A stretch of DNA of 64,000 nucleotides. It comes from Methanocalculus sp. (GTDB lineage: Archaea > Halobacteriota > Methanomicrobia > Methanomicrobiales > Methanocorpusculaceae). Numbering within the stretch: position 1 is the first letter of the stretch; each line of letters starts with the position of its first letter. The notes beneath the pieces are model-generated. The model worked only from the letters and a program-made list of their open reading frames with translations. It ran no database searches and was not told where the DNA came from. The DNA lies in the NCBI GenBank assembly GCA_013329165.1, contig DUKV01000039.1:1-64000 (forward strand), in the 5' to 3' direction. Both the position numbers and the translations under genes were made by a program. Shown here one piece after another: positions 17,604 through 25,957 of the stretch.

Positions 17604-18053
17604 ATGACTGAGGCAAAGAACCGGGTGACATTGATTGGAACAAAACTTGCACAGAATGGGACTGAATTCGTCTATGTCGGAGAGGTTGATGAATGCAGCA
17701 GATGCAAGGTAAAAAAGGCCTGCCACAACCTCGTCAGAGGAAGGAAATACCGGGTGGTTGATGTCAGACCGACGGTCCATTCCTGCCCTGTGTTTGTAGA
17801 TGGTGCCTGTGTTGTTGAGGTTGAGGATGCACCGGTGGTCGCACTCATCGCCGGAGAGATGGCGATCACAAACTCCAGATTTGTCTATGAGTATTCATGC
17901 AACCGCGAGGAGTGCCGGAGCTATGATCTCTGCCACCCCGACGGGGTCAATGAAGGGGAGAAATATACCATCTCCCAGGTTCTTGGAAACGCTCCTGATG
18001 AGTGCCTCCGTGGCAGGAAGAACCTGAAGCTTGTAGAGATTCTTCCCCTCTGA
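17604..18053 (+). CDS. UPF0179 cysteine-rich protein
   Basis: A 149-residue archaeal protein of UPF0179. It contains at least nine cysteines in ordered groups: ECSRCKVKKAC, CPVFVDGAC, SCNREECRSYDLC and DECLRG. The spacing suggests metal or iron-sulfur binding, but no function is established. The N-terminal half resembles a small beta-barrel (VTLIGTKLAQNGTEFVYVG). It lies 5 bp downstream of egsA on the same strand, so it is co-transcribed with a lipid-biosynthesis gene. Confidence 0.9.
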   Translation: MTEAKNRVTLIGTKLAQNGTEFVYVGEVDECSRCKVKKACHNLVRGRKYRVVDVRPTVHSCPVFVDGACVVEVEDAPVVALIAGEMAITNSRFVYEYSCNREECRSYDLCHPDGVNEGEKYTISQVLGNAPDECLRGRKNLKLVEILPL

Positions 18054-18096
18054 TTTACTTCCTCTCTTCTTTTTCAGATGCTGAACTGATCCGGGT

Positions 18097-18975
18097 TCAT
18101 CGCTCTCCTCTCTCCCAGACGCTCTCCTCGAGTTCAAGGAGTGCAGCAGCCCCCTCAAGATCATCGATCCATTCCCTGGGAATCCCTCCGGCTCCAAGGA
18201 ATGCACCCCCAAGAGCGCCGCAGATGGCAGCTGTTGTATCGGTATCCCCGCCATGGGAAATGGCAGTCTGTATCATCCCGGCAAATGTCTCCTCCTCCAT
18301 GAAACAGGTGATGGCAACATGGGTTGCTTCGAGAGCATCGAGGGAAGGTATGAGGGGTGCAGCTGAAAGGCATGCAATCCGGTTTCTCACCTCCCGGTTC
18401 TCACAGGAGTTGAGTGCCGAGAAGAACGCCTCCTCCTTTGAGCCGCCTCGGCAGAGGATCGAGATCATCTGGTTGACAACACCGGATGACGCACCTGCCA
18501 CCGGGTGGGGGTGTGTGGTGGCAGCGGCAATTGTACTGAGGATTCGTGCATGATCCGGGCGGTAAAAGATCCCAATAGGTGCTCCACGCATCACCGCACC
18601 GTTTGTCCTCCCGCTGCCGGAAAGCCCGGAGGCCGCACTCTCCGGTGATGCCCCTCCCCTCACCCTTTCCAGAACCTCCCGGCTTGTAGGGCCGAAGAAC
18701 TCGGGATGCAGCTCATAGATACGGAGCAGGCGGCTCAAAAAATCAATCGCAGAAAACCGAAGGCAGGTGACAAGCGTCTCTCCCAGCGCTATCATCTGGA
18801 GGGTGTCATCGGTATACTCTCCTCTTCGTGTTGAAAAAGGGCCGCCCCCTGTCATCCGCTGTGGGATCTGATGGATTTTAGGGTCTCCTTCAAAGGGCGC
18901 ACCCAGTGCATCCCCAATTGCCGAGCCGATCAATGATCCGGGTATGCGCGTGAATCGGAATATAAAGATCACCAA
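18097..18975 (-). CDS. ADP-ribosylglycohydrolase-family protein
   Basis: About 290 residues of the DraG/ARH fold, which removes ADP-ribose from proteins or hydrolyses related nucleotides, using two Mg2+ ions. The metal ligands are visible in GSAIGDALGAPFEG, GEYTDDTLQM and SHGGDTDTTAAICGALGGAFLG. The start is uncertain. The frame opens with TTG-GTG at 18975/18972 and lacks an ATG; an internal TTG before IGSAIGDALG is also possible. It is divergent from the large UPF0058-elp3 operon. No partner ADP-ribosyltransferase is adjacent, so the target is unknown. Confidence 0.88.
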   Translation of the reverse strand: MVIFIFRFTRIPGSLIGSAIGDALGAPFEGDPKIHQIPQRMTGGGPFSTRRGEYTDDTLQMIALGETLVTCLRFSAIDFLSRLLRIYELHPEFFGPTSREVLERVRGGASPESAASGLSGSGRTNGAVMRGAPIGIFYRPDHARILSTIAAATTHPHPVAGASSGVVNQMISILCRGGSKEEAFFSALNSCENREVRNRIACLSAAPLIPSLDALEATHVAITCFMEEETFAGMIQTAISHGGDTDTTAAICGALGGAFLGAGGIPREWIDDLEGAAALLELEESVWERGER

Positions 18976-18976
18976 T

Positions 18977-18986
18977 AAATTATATC
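18977..18986 (+). promoter_or_regulatory. TATA box of the UPF0058-elp3-priS operon
   Basis: AAATTATATC lies about 40 bp before the UPF0058 start, placing the expected transcription start near 19010. It is followed by an AGGTGA ribosome binding site at 19015-19020. It is the only promoter-like sequence in the short divergent spacer. Confidence 0.5.
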
Positions 18987-19025
18987 TGGATACTCATTAG
19001 AGTCTCAAGTGAAATAGGTGATAGG

Positions 19026-19292
19026 TTGCAGAAAGAAGAACTCATTCATTTACACATGCTCATGGTAACCGTAAAGAAATATTACGAGTCCATGACAGGC
19101 GACGCTGTATCGACGAACAAATACGACTCTCTTCTTATCTCTCCTGTTCATATCCATAAAAATAAAAATTCACACAAAGAGGCGCTTCTGACGCTTGCAG
19201 AAGAGATAGTCGAGCAGATTCATGGTCATCCCTGTTCTATTCAGGCCGAATATCATGCAAAAACTGCTACTCCTGTTCTGATAAAAAACTGA
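19026..19292 (+). CDS. UPF0058 family protein
   Basis: An 88-residue archaeal protein of UPF0058: a start MQKEELIHLHMLMVTVKKYYE, a central DSLLISPVHIHKNKNSHKEA and a long helix (LLTLAEEIVEQI). The start codon is TTG, supported by AGGTGA five bases upstream. Function is unknown. It opens a large co-directional operon of tRNA modification, replication and translation genes, with only 8 bp before elp3. Its conserved histidines (IHLHM, VHIHK) may bind metal; that is inference. Confidence 0.88.
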   Translation: MQKEELIHLHMLMVTVKKYYESMTGDAVSTNKYDSLLISPVHIHKNKNSHKEALLTLAEEIVEQIHGHPCSIQAEYHAKTATPVLIKN

Positions 19293-19300
19293 TTCCGATC

Positions 19301-20869
19301 ATGGATGATTATATGGCATACCGGGAGATCATCTCCCGACTCTCTTCTTCAGATTCTCCCGAAGATATCCAGAGGATCAAGCATTCTGTCTGCCGGGAGT
19401 TCCGGCTCTCGGCTTTTCCGAAAAACTCCGCAATTCTTCTGGCGGCAGAGCCGCATGAACGTGAATACCTACGCCGCATCCTTCAGGTGAAGCCCACCCG
19501 TACCCTCTCCGGAGTTGCCCCGATAGCGGTGATGACATCCCCGCATCCCTGCCCGCACGGGATCTGCCTCCCCTGCCCGGGCGGCCCAAAACACCTCTTC
19601 CAGTCCCCCCAGAGTTATACAGGGGAAGAGCCCGCCGCGCTCCGGGGACGGGAGCATGGATATGATCCCTATGAACAGGTGCATGCCCGCCTCTCCCAGT
19701 TCCGTCTCCTCGGCCACCATGTCGACAAGGCGGAACTGATCGTGATGGGGGGAACGATCACCGCCCGTGACCCCGCATACCAGGAGGATGTCGTCACCCG
19801 ATGCCTCAGGGCGATGAATGACTTTCCGGATCGATCCTCTGCTGAAGTCGGTTTTACTGAGGCAGCACTTGCAAATGAGTCTGCACCAGTCCGGTGCATC
19901 GCTATCACCTTTGAGACCCGGCCCGACTGGTGCAGGCGTGAGCATATCGAACAGATGCTCTCTCTTGGTGTTACCAAGGTCGAGATCGGGGTCCAGCATG
20001 TCATTGATGAGATCCTGGAATATAACCGGCGCGGGCACGGTGTCGAGGATTCTATCGAAGCCAATCGGCTCCTCCGCGATGCAGGGTTGAAAGTCGGGTT
20101 TCACGTGATGCCGAACCTCCCCGGGAGCGATATTGAAAAAGACCGGGAAATGTTTCGGAAACTCTTTTCTGATCCCAATCTCCGGCCGGATTTCCTGAAG
20201 ATATATCCGACGCTTGTCACCCCTGGATCAGAGATCGAAGAGCTCTATAATAGTGGAGAATACCGGCCATATGATGAAGATGAGCTGATCGCCCTCGTTG
20301 CCTATGGTAAGGAGCAGCTCCCCGAGTATACGCGGCTTCAGCGGATCCAGCGTGATATCCCGGCGAAGCTGATCGTTGCCGGCTCGCTCCATGGAAATTT
20401 CCGGCAACTTGCACAGAACTATCTCACGGCAGAGGGGAAGCGGTGCCGGTGTATCAGGTGCCGGGAGATCGGGCGGAGTCCAAACAGAGAAGACGGCACA
20501 ATCCGTACACTTGAGTATGACTGCTGCGGCGGCCGCGAATTTTTCATCCAGGCAGAAGCAGGGGACTCCCTCATCGGCTTCATCCGCCTCCGTTTCCCCG
20601 GCCAGGTCTTCTCACCCGAATGCGAGGGTGCCGCCCTTATCCGTGAGCTCCATGTGTATGGAAGCATTGTCCCGCTCTCTCATGATCCCTCCGGGACTGA
20701 GCGGCAGCATAGCTCATATGGCAGAATGCTCCTTGAAGAGGCAGAGGAGACTGCGAGAACGAATGGATACTCCTCTGTTGTGGTGATGAGCGGGATTGGT
20801 GTCCGCCCCTATTACCGTAAACAGGGCTATCTACGGGAAGGACCATATATGGTGAAGAGACTGTCATGA
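19301..20869 (+). CDS. elp3: Elp3: tRNA U34 carboxymethylation radical SAM/acetyltransferase
   Basis: A 522-residue enzyme that makes the 5-carboxymethyl side chain on wobble uridine 34 of tRNA. The radical-SAM cluster cysteines are C84, C89 and C92 in HPCPHGICLPC, followed by PGGPKHLFQSPQSYTGEEPA. The middle part has the usual Elp3 segments (VEIGVQHVIDEILEYNRRGH, HVMPNLPGSD, KIYPTLVTPGSE). The C-terminal GNAT domain (about residue 400 on) has RELHVYGSIVPL and an acetyl-CoA loop near SYGRMLLEEAEETA. Archaeal Elp3 works alone, without Elp1/2. It overlaps priS by 4 bp. Confidence 0.96.
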   Translation: MDDYMAYREIISRLSSSDSPEDIQRIKHSVCREFRLSAFPKNSAILLAAEPHEREYLRRILQVKPTRTLSGVAPIAVMTSPHPCPHGICLPCPGGPKHLFQSPQSYTGEEPAALRGREHGYDPYEQVHARLSQFRLLGHHVDKAELIVMGGTITARDPAYQEDVVTRCLRAMNDFPDRSSAEVGFTEAALANESAPVRCIAITFETRPDWCRREHIEQMLSLGVTKVEIGVQHVIDEILEYNRRGHGVEDSIEANRLLRDAGLKVGFHVMPNLPGSDIEKDREMFRKLFSDPNLRPDFLKIYPTLVTPGSEIEELYNSGEYRPYDEDELIALVAYGKEQLPEYTRLQRIQRDIPAKLIVAGSLHGNFRQLAQNYLTAEGKRCRCIRCREIGRSPNREDGTIRTLEYDCCGGREFFIQAEAGDSLIGFIRLRFPGQVFSPECEGAALIRELHVYGSIVPLSHDPSGTERQHSSYGRMLLEEAEETARTNGYSSVVVMSGIGVRPYYRKQGYLREGPYMVKRLS

Positions 20870-22023
20870 AACCAGCAACTGTTGAATTTCTCAGAAACCG
20901 GTTCTCTGACTATTACTCCGGTTCACTAAAGATGACGGCTCCGCTGCGGGTACCGGAGGCGCTCGACTCGCGGGAGTGGGGGTTCATGTTCTTTGGGACC
21001 AGAAACACTCCTGGTATGCGGCGGCATCTCTCGTTTCCATCAAAAGACGAACTCTTCTCGTACTTCAGATCGATGACGCCTGCCCATGTCTATTATTCGA
21101 CAGCCTATTACGAACACCCGGCAGCCCCCTCGATGGATGAGAAGGGATGGGCCGGTGCGGATCTCATCTTTGATCTCGATGCCGATCATATTGTGCGCGG
21201 GCCCTATGATCAGATGCTTGCCCGGGTGAAGGAGGAGCTCTTCAAACTGATCGATATGCTCACCAACGAGTGCGGCATTGATCCTGCAAAGGAGCTCTCC
21301 CTTGTCTTCTCCGGGGGCAGGGGCTACCATATCCATATCCAAACCCTGGAGATGCGTTCATGGAAGAGTGGTGAGCGGCGTGAACTTGCAAACTATGTCT
21401 GCGGAACCGGCCTCTCCCTCACCACCCACCTCTCCGATCCCAAACGCCCGGATCGCGGGTGGAGGCTCCGCCTGAAGGAAGCGATCAAGGCAACCTGTGC
21501 CCGGATACGCACTCTTCCGCCTGATGAACAGATCAAAACCCTCTCCTCGGTGAGGGGGGTCTCGGAGGCAGGTGCCAGAGATTTCCTGAAACGGCTTGAC
21601 CGGTTGATCCGATCGATGGAAGGGAATGATTACCTGGCCTGCATCCATGATCGTGTGATCCTGGCGATGTCCGACGATCCCGACAGCATCCTCTCGCAGC
21701 AGATCCGTGACCGGGCTGCCCTTGCCGATGAGCCGGTGACAACAGATATCAAGCGGCTGATCCGCCACCCCTCTTCTCTTCATGGGGGGAGTGGTTTCCT
21801 TGTCACCCCGCTCGATCTCCGGGATATCGAGGATTTCGATCCCCTCATCGATGCAGTCGTCTTCTCCGAGCGTCCTGTCCGGATTGAATCGTCCTTTGAG
21901 ACCACGATGCCGATCCTTGGTAATACCTATACCCTGACAAAAGGGATCAACACCGTTCCCGAGGCGCTTGCGGTCTTCCTCTGTGCACGAGGGATTGCCG
22001 AGCTTGATGGAGGTTCAGCATGA
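20866..22023 (+). CDS. priS: DNA primase small (catalytic) subunit
   Basis: A 385-residue archaeal/eukaryotic-type primase catalytic subunit that makes RNA (and DNA) primers with PriL. The catalytic aspartates are D103 and D105 in DLIFDLDADH. The nucleotide-binding SGGRGYHIHI follows about 30-40 residues later, and a basic patch near SSLHGGSGFLVTPL closes the active site. It overlaps both neighbours by 4 bp (ATGA), so expression is coupled to elp3 and the GINS gene. PriL is not in this window. Confidence 0.96.
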   Translation: MKPATVEFLRNRFSDYYSGSLKMTAPLRVPEALDSREWGFMFFGTRNTPGMRRHLSFPSKDELFSYFRSMTPAHVYYSTAYYEHPAAPSMDEKGWAGADLIFDLDADHIVRGPYDQMLARVKEELFKLIDMLTNECGIDPAKELSLVFSGGRGYHIHIQTLEMRSWKSGERRELANYVCGTGLSLTTHLSDPKRPDRGWRLRLKEAIKATCARIRTLPPDEQIKTLSSVRGVSEAGARDFLKRLDRLIRSMEGNDYLACIHDRVILAMSDDPDSILSQQIRDRAALADEPVTTDIKRLIRHPSSLHGGSGFLVTPLDLRDIEDFDPLIDAVVFSERPVRIESSFETTMPILGNTYTLTKGINTVPEALAVFLCARGIAELDGGSA

Positions 22024-22637
22024 GCATCTCTTTTGACTCTGTCAGGTCGATCCTCTTTGATGAGCGGGCAAGTGGCACACTGACCGATATCCCCGCGGAT
22101 CTCTACTCCAAGGTTCATGGGGAGATAGAGTTGATGTATAAGGAGCTCTATGATTCAGGGGATCCCCTCTCAGAGCGATCGCAGGATATGATCCGCCAGA
22201 TAGAGAGCTTCAAGTCATATGTGCAGGAGATCTTTCAGATCAGAACCGGGCGGATCATCGAACTGGCACTTGCCAGAGGCAATGGCGATACGATCGATCG
22301 CGAAGTCCGGCGGCTTATGATCCCGGAGGAGCAGGCGCTCTTCGATACTGTTGCAAAAGCTGTACAGCATGCACGGGGGGAGCTGATCGATCACCGATCC
22401 CGGAAACAGATTCTTATCCCTGAGACCGAAGTCGAAGCTCATGAGGAAGTGGGTGAGGATGAGGGTGTTCCACAGGGGTTCAGCCTTGTCCGGCTTATTT
22501 CCCCGATTGAGCCCTTCATGGGAATTGACGGGAGGACATATGCGCTTGAGAATGAAGATGTCGTCTGCCTCCCCTTCCCCAATGCAAGCGTCCTCAGTGA
22601 CCGCAACATAGCCTTAAATATAAGAATTCGCAAATAA
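22020..22637 (+). CDS. GINS complex subunit (Gins51/15 type)
   Basis: A 205-residue protein with the Gins51 domain order. An N-terminal helical A domain (IPADLYSKVHGEIELMYKEL, helix around QDMIRQIESFKSYVQEIF, EVRRLMIPEEQALFDTV) is followed by an acidic linker (EVEAHEEVGEDEGVP) and a C-terminal B domain (PIEPFMGIDGRTYALENEDVVCLP). GINS bridges MCM helicase, GAN/Cdc45 and primase at the fork. Position directly behind priS, overlapping by 4 bp, is a known archaeal arrangement and supports the call. Many euryarchaea have only this GINS type, as a homotetramer. Confidence 0.88.
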   Translation: MSISFDSVRSILFDERASGTLTDIPADLYSKVHGEIELMYKELYDSGDPLSERSQDMIRQIESFKSYVQEIFQIRTGRIIELALARGNGDTIDREVRRLMIPEEQALFDTVAKAVQHARGELIDHRSRKQILIPETEVEAHEEVGEDEGVPQGFSLVRLISPIEPFMGIDGRTYALENEDVVCLPFPNASVLSDRNIALNIRIRK

Positions 22638-22674
22638 ATATGGTATTCGGGTTCCTGAAACTGAGGTATTTTTC

Positions 22675-22953
22675 ATGAAAAGACCAGCAAAATTCAACAC
22701 ATATTGTCCGTTCTGCCGGACACACACGGAACATGAGATCGAGAGAGTGAAGAAGGGAAAAACAACCGGTCTTCACTGGATCGACCGCGAGAAGGCACGG
22801 AGATCCCGTGTTGGAAATATGGGGAAGTTCAGCAAGGTTCCGGGTGGCGATAAACCAACAAAGAAGATCAACGTCCGATACCGCTGTAAAACCTGTAAAA
22901 AAGCCCATCTCAGAAAAGGGTACAGAATTGCAAAATTCGAACTGACGGAGTGA
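22675..22953 (+). CDS. rpl44e: Ribosomal protein L44e
   Basis: A 92-residue basic large-subunit protein, the archaeal/eukaryotic L44e (eL42) that sits near the E site. It has the start MKRPAKFNTYCPFCRTHTEHE, a basic middle (GLHWIDREKARRSRVGN), and a second cysteine pair in RYRCKTCKKAH, which together bind zinc. It is paired with S27e seven bases later, the normal archaeal order leading into aIF2-alpha and nop10. Confidence 0.97.
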   Translation: MKRPAKFNTYCPFCRTHTEHEIERVKKGKTTGLHWIDREKARRSRVGNMGKFSKVPGGDKPTKKINVRYRCKTCKKAHLRKGYRIAKFELTE

Positions 22954-22960
22954 ATATACA

Positions 22961-23149
22961 ATGGTTGAGTTAAACAGGGAAAACAGAAGCAGTTTTGTCA
23001 AAGTGAAGTGCCCTGACTGCGAAAACGAACAGGTCGTCTTTGAGATGGCAAGCACTACCGTCGACTGCATCGTCTGCGGGACAGTACTCGCAGAATCCAC
23101 CGGCGGCAAAGCACTGATAAAGGCTGAGATCGTATCACAGTTTGAGTGA
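22961..23149 (+). CDS. rps27e: Ribosomal protein S27e
   Basis: A 62-residue small-subunit protein (eS27) with the CX2C...CX2C zinc ribbon: VKCPDCENEQVVFE and VDCIVCGTVLAEST. Size and spacing are typical. It lies between rpl44e and the aIF2-alpha gene, and its stop codon is 7 bases before the next ATG. Confidence 0.97.
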   Translation: MVELNRENRSSFVKVKCPDCENEQVVFEMASTTVDCIVCGTVLAESTGGKALIKAEIVSQFE

Positions 23150-23156
23150 TTGTCTG

Positions 23157-23930
23157 ATGAGTGAGAGGTACTGGCCCGAAGATGGAGAATTGGTCGTCTG
23201 CACCGTCGTTGATGTAAAGGACTTTGCAGCGTTTGTTACCCTGGATGAATACGAAGGCCGCCAGGGTCTTATACCAATCTCCGAGATCGCGCGTGGGTGG
23301 ATAAAATATATTCGCGACTTTATTCGTGAAGGGCAGAAGGTTGTGTGTAAAGTCCTTCATGTCGACACCTCACGCGGGCATATTGATCTCTCCTTAAAGG
23401 ATGTCAACGATCACCAGCGTCGTGAAAAGATTCAGGAATGGAAGAACGAACAGAAAGCTCATAAATGGATAGGGTTTGCGGCCGAGGTTGCCGGAACCGA
23501 TCCTGCCAGGATTACTGATACAATCCGTTCGGAATATTCTCTGATCTACTCATTCTTTGAAGATCTTGTCATAACCGGTGAGGAGATACTTACCCGCTTC
23601 GATTTCTCTGAAGCCGTCAATAAGGCGCTGATGGTCGTCGCCACAGACAATGTCAAGGTTCAGAAGGTGATGATCTCGGGGATCATGGATATGATGTCCG
23701 ATAAACCCGATGGCGTCAATGTGATCAGACGCGCACTCAGGAGTGCCGAGGTAAAGATCCCGGGAGTTGAAGTTGAGATCACCTATCTTGGAGCCCCTCA
23801 ATACCAGATCAAGGTCACCGCACCTGACTATAAGACCGCTGAGAAGGCAATCGAGAAGGTTGCGGCAAATACGATCGGTGTTGTTGAGCGGGCCGGCGGA
23901 TCAGGAAAATTGATCCGGAAACCAAAATAA
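23157..23930 (+). CDS. eif2a: Translation initiation factor aIF2, alpha subunit
   Basis: A 257-residue protein of the three-subunit aIF2 that carries Met-tRNAi to the small ribosomal subunit. The N-terminal S1/OB domain is clear (DGELVVCTVVDVKDFAAFVTLDE, GLIPISEIARGWIKYIRDFI, GHIDLSLKDV). A helical domain follows, then a C-terminal alpha/beta domain (VEITYLGAPQYQIKVTAPDYKTAEKAI). A TTG-initiated extension to 23142 exists, but GTGAT seven bases before the ATG at 23157 favours MSERYWP as the start. Confidence 0.95.
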   Translation: MSERYWPEDGELVVCTVVDVKDFAAFVTLDEYEGRQGLIPISEIARGWIKYIRDFIREGQKVVCKVLHVDTSRGHIDLSLKDVNDHQRREKIQEWKNEQKAHKWIGFAAEVAGTDPARITDTIRSEYSLIYSFFEDLVITGEEILTRFDFSEAVNKALMVVATDNVKVQKVMISGIMDMMSDKPDGVNVIRRALRSAEVKIPGVEVEITYLGAPQYQIKVTAPDYKTAEKAIEKVAANTIGVVERAGGSGKLIRKPK

Positions 23931-23940
23931 TCCGGTTGCT

Positions 23941-24102
23941 ATGAAAGGCCGGATGAGACGGTGCATGGAAGATGGCACCTACACTCTTTCTCTGCAATGC
24001 AGGGTCTGCGGGGGCCGGACAGCCCCGGTTCACCCCCCACGTTTTTCTCCGCAGGATCGGTATGGTACATACAGGAGGCAGATGCGTACATGGATCCGGT
24101 AA
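23941..24102 (+). CDS. nop10: H/ACA snoRNP / tRNA pseudouridylation protein Nop10
   Basis: A 53-residue protein. The core HPPRFSPQDRYGTYRRQMRTW is the diagnostic Nop10 C-terminal helix that contacts Cbf5, and QCRVCGGRT is the second zinc half. Nop10 is a structural part of the H/ACA RNA-guided pseudouridine synthase. The first zinc half is unusual: where the family has CPxC, this protein reads CMED, so one of the four zinc cysteines (residue 11) is replaced. The gene lies 10 bp behind aIF2-alpha and overlaps the next gene by 13 bp. Confidence 0.9.
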   Translation: MKGRMRRCMEDGTYTLSLQCRVCGGRTAPVHPPRFSPQDRYGTYRRQMRTWIR

Positions 24103-24839
24103 CAATCTCCTATGCTGTTGAAAATACAGATGATTACAGGGCATCAATATTGATTGAAGGCCTTCCCGGTGTCGGCCACGTCGGCAAGCTTGTCGCTGAT
24201 CATATCGTCGATGAGCTGGATGGTGTGCTCCTCGCCAGGATCATCTCGCATCATTTCCCCCCCCAGGTTTTTATTACTAAGGAAGGGGTGGTCAATCTCC
24301 CAAAGAACGAGCTCTATCTGGTGAAGAGCGACCCTCCGCTTCTTCTTCTGACCGGAGACTGCCAGAGCACCTCCCCCGAGGGGCACTATATCCTCACGGA
24401 AGAGTATCTCAATCTTGCAGAGCGGTTTGGTGTTCAGCGGATCTATACCCTCGGCGGATACGGTGTCGGGCGGCTGGTTGATGAGCCACGGGTTCTCTGT
24501 GCCGCAGATCGGCCGGCGCTGATCGAGGAGGCGGTGAATGCCGGCTCGGTCTTTTCACAGGAGGAACCTCCCGGTGGGATCATCGGTGCTGCCGGACTCC
24601 TCCTCGGCCTTGGCACTCTCCGTGGGATGGAGGGTGTTGCCCTCCTCGGCGAGACCTCCGGGTACCTTGTCGATCCAATCAGTGCCGGGTCCGTCCTAAC
24701 AGTCCTCTCAAAGATGATCGGTCTCTATATCGATCCCTCGCGGCTCCAGGAGACTGCCGCGGAACTTGAGGGGGCTCTTGAGAAGCTGAAAGAGTCCGAA
24801 CAGGATCGCGAGCAGGAAGATCTCTCCTATATCGGATAG
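24090..24839 (+). CDS. PAC2-family (proteasome assembly chaperone-like) protein
   Basis: A 249-residue protein of the PAC2 / archaeal PbaB-like family. It has the hallmark ILIEGLPGVGHVGKLVADHI start, VFITKEGVVNLPKNELYLVK, and a phosphorylase-like core (RIYTLGGYGVGRLVDEPRVL, IIGAAGLLLGLG). The C-terminus is a charged helix (ELEGALEKLKESEQDREQE). Archaeal relatives assist assembly of 20S or related complexes; the client here is unknown. AGGAGG at 24073-24078, inside nop10, sets the ATG at 24090; a longer frame from 23961 is an overlap artefact. Confidence 0.88.
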   Translation: MDPVTISYAVENTDDYRASILIEGLPGVGHVGKLVADHIVDELDGVLLARIISHHFPPQVFITKEGVVNLPKNELYLVKSDPPLLLLTGDCQSTSPEGHYILTEEYLNLAERFGVQRIYTLGGYGVGRLVDEPRVLCAADRPALIEEAVNAGSVFSQEEPPGGIIGAAGLLLGLGTLRGMEGVALLGETSGYLVDPISAGSVLTVLSKMIGLYIDPSRLQETAAELEGALEKLKESEQDREQEDLSYIG

Positions 24840-24841
24840 GC

Positions 24842-25957
24842 ATGCCACAGGTTGCAGCAGATATCCATATCCACTCCTGTTTTTCGATGGCAACATCGAA
24901 GGATATGGTTCCCGACCACATCCTCTCCGGGTGCCGGACAAAAGGGATTTCTGCAATCGGGACCGGTGATGCGCTCCATCCCCGATGGCGGGAGATGTGG
25001 GAGGATGTTTCGAATGATTCCGGTATCATCATCCTCCCGACAACCGAGGTTGAGGATGAGAACCGGGTTCATCACGTAATCGTAGCAGAGACCCTTGATT
25101 CGTTTGTGGTGATGCAGGAGTCATTTACTCCGTTCTGTTCCCACCTTGAAACAGCCGGTCGGCCGCATATCCGGCTGAAGGGGGAGGCGATTGCGAAGAT
25201 CGTCCATGAATCAGGCGCGATCATCGGCCCGGCCCATGCCTTTACGCCGTGGCGATCCGTGTATGCGGCTTTCTCCTCGCTTGCTGACTGTTATGGTGAG
25301 GAGGAGATATCTTATCTTGAACTCGGCCTCTCGGCAGACAGCCGGGATGGTGCCGGGATCGAGGAGCTGGCGAAGATCCCGTTCCTCACAAACTCCGATG
25401 CACACAGCCCGGTTCCGGAGAAGCTCGGCCGCGAATGCACCATACTTGACCTGAAGAGAATGGATGTCTCTTCCCTCCTCTCGGCGATACAGGAGAACCG
25501 GATCCTGATGAATATCGGGTTCTTCCCCGAAGAAGGCAAATACAACCGGACCGCCTGCACCCGCTGCTATCACCAGTATACGCTTGAGGAGGCAGTTGAT
25601 CTCAGGTGGCGGTGTCCGCATGATAAGGGGCGGATCAAGAAGGGAGTCTCGGATCGTGCCCGCGAGCTCTCCGGGAAGACGGTCACAGATCGTCCCCCCT
25701 ATATCCATATCATCCCGCTTGCCGAGATCATCGCAGACCGGCTCGGCACCTGCTCCCCACGGACAAAGAAATGCTCAGCCCTGTATGATGAGCTTATCAC
25801 AACCTTCGGCGATGAACTCTCGATCCTGCTCCATCTGCCGACAGAGGAGATCCGATCGGTCCATCCGGGTGTTGCCGATGCAATCGCCGCCTTCCGTGAG
25901 GGGAGGATAACCCTGCATCCGGGCGGCGGCGGGCAGTACGGGACGTTCTCATTCTGA
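24842..25957 (+). CDS. Endonuclease Q family protein (PHP domain)
   Basis: A 371-residue protein with the PHP-domain metal motif ADIHIHSCFSMA (H9, H11), TTEVEDENRVHHV, a later GPAHAFTPWRSVY and NSDAHSP, as in archaeal EndoQ. A C-terminal zinc site (TACTRCYHQYTLEEA and RWRCPHDKGRIKKGV) is the other family mark. EndoQ nicks DNA 5' of deaminated bases (uracil, hypoxanthine, xanthine). It follows the PAC2 gene by 2 bp, so it belongs to the priS-GINS operon, a fitting place for a repair nuclease. It overlaps cbiA convergently by 9 bp. Confidence 0.87.
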   Translation: MPQVAADIHIHSCFSMATSKDMVPDHILSGCRTKGISAIGTGDALHPRWREMWEDVSNDSGIIILPTTEVEDENRVHHVIVAETLDSFVVMQESFTPFCSHLETAGRPHIRLKGEAIAKIVHESGAIIGPAHAFTPWRSVYAAFSSLADCYGEEEISYLELGLSADSRDGAGIEELAKIPFLTNSDAHSPVPEKLGRECTILDLKRMDVSSLLSAIQENRILMNIGFFPEEGKYNRTACTRCYHQYTLEEAVDLRWRCPHDKGRIKKGVSDRARELSGKTVTDRPPYIHIIPLAEIIADRLGTCSPRTKKCSALYDELITTFGDELSILLHLPTEEIRSVHPGVADAIAAFREGRITLHPGGGGQYGTFSF

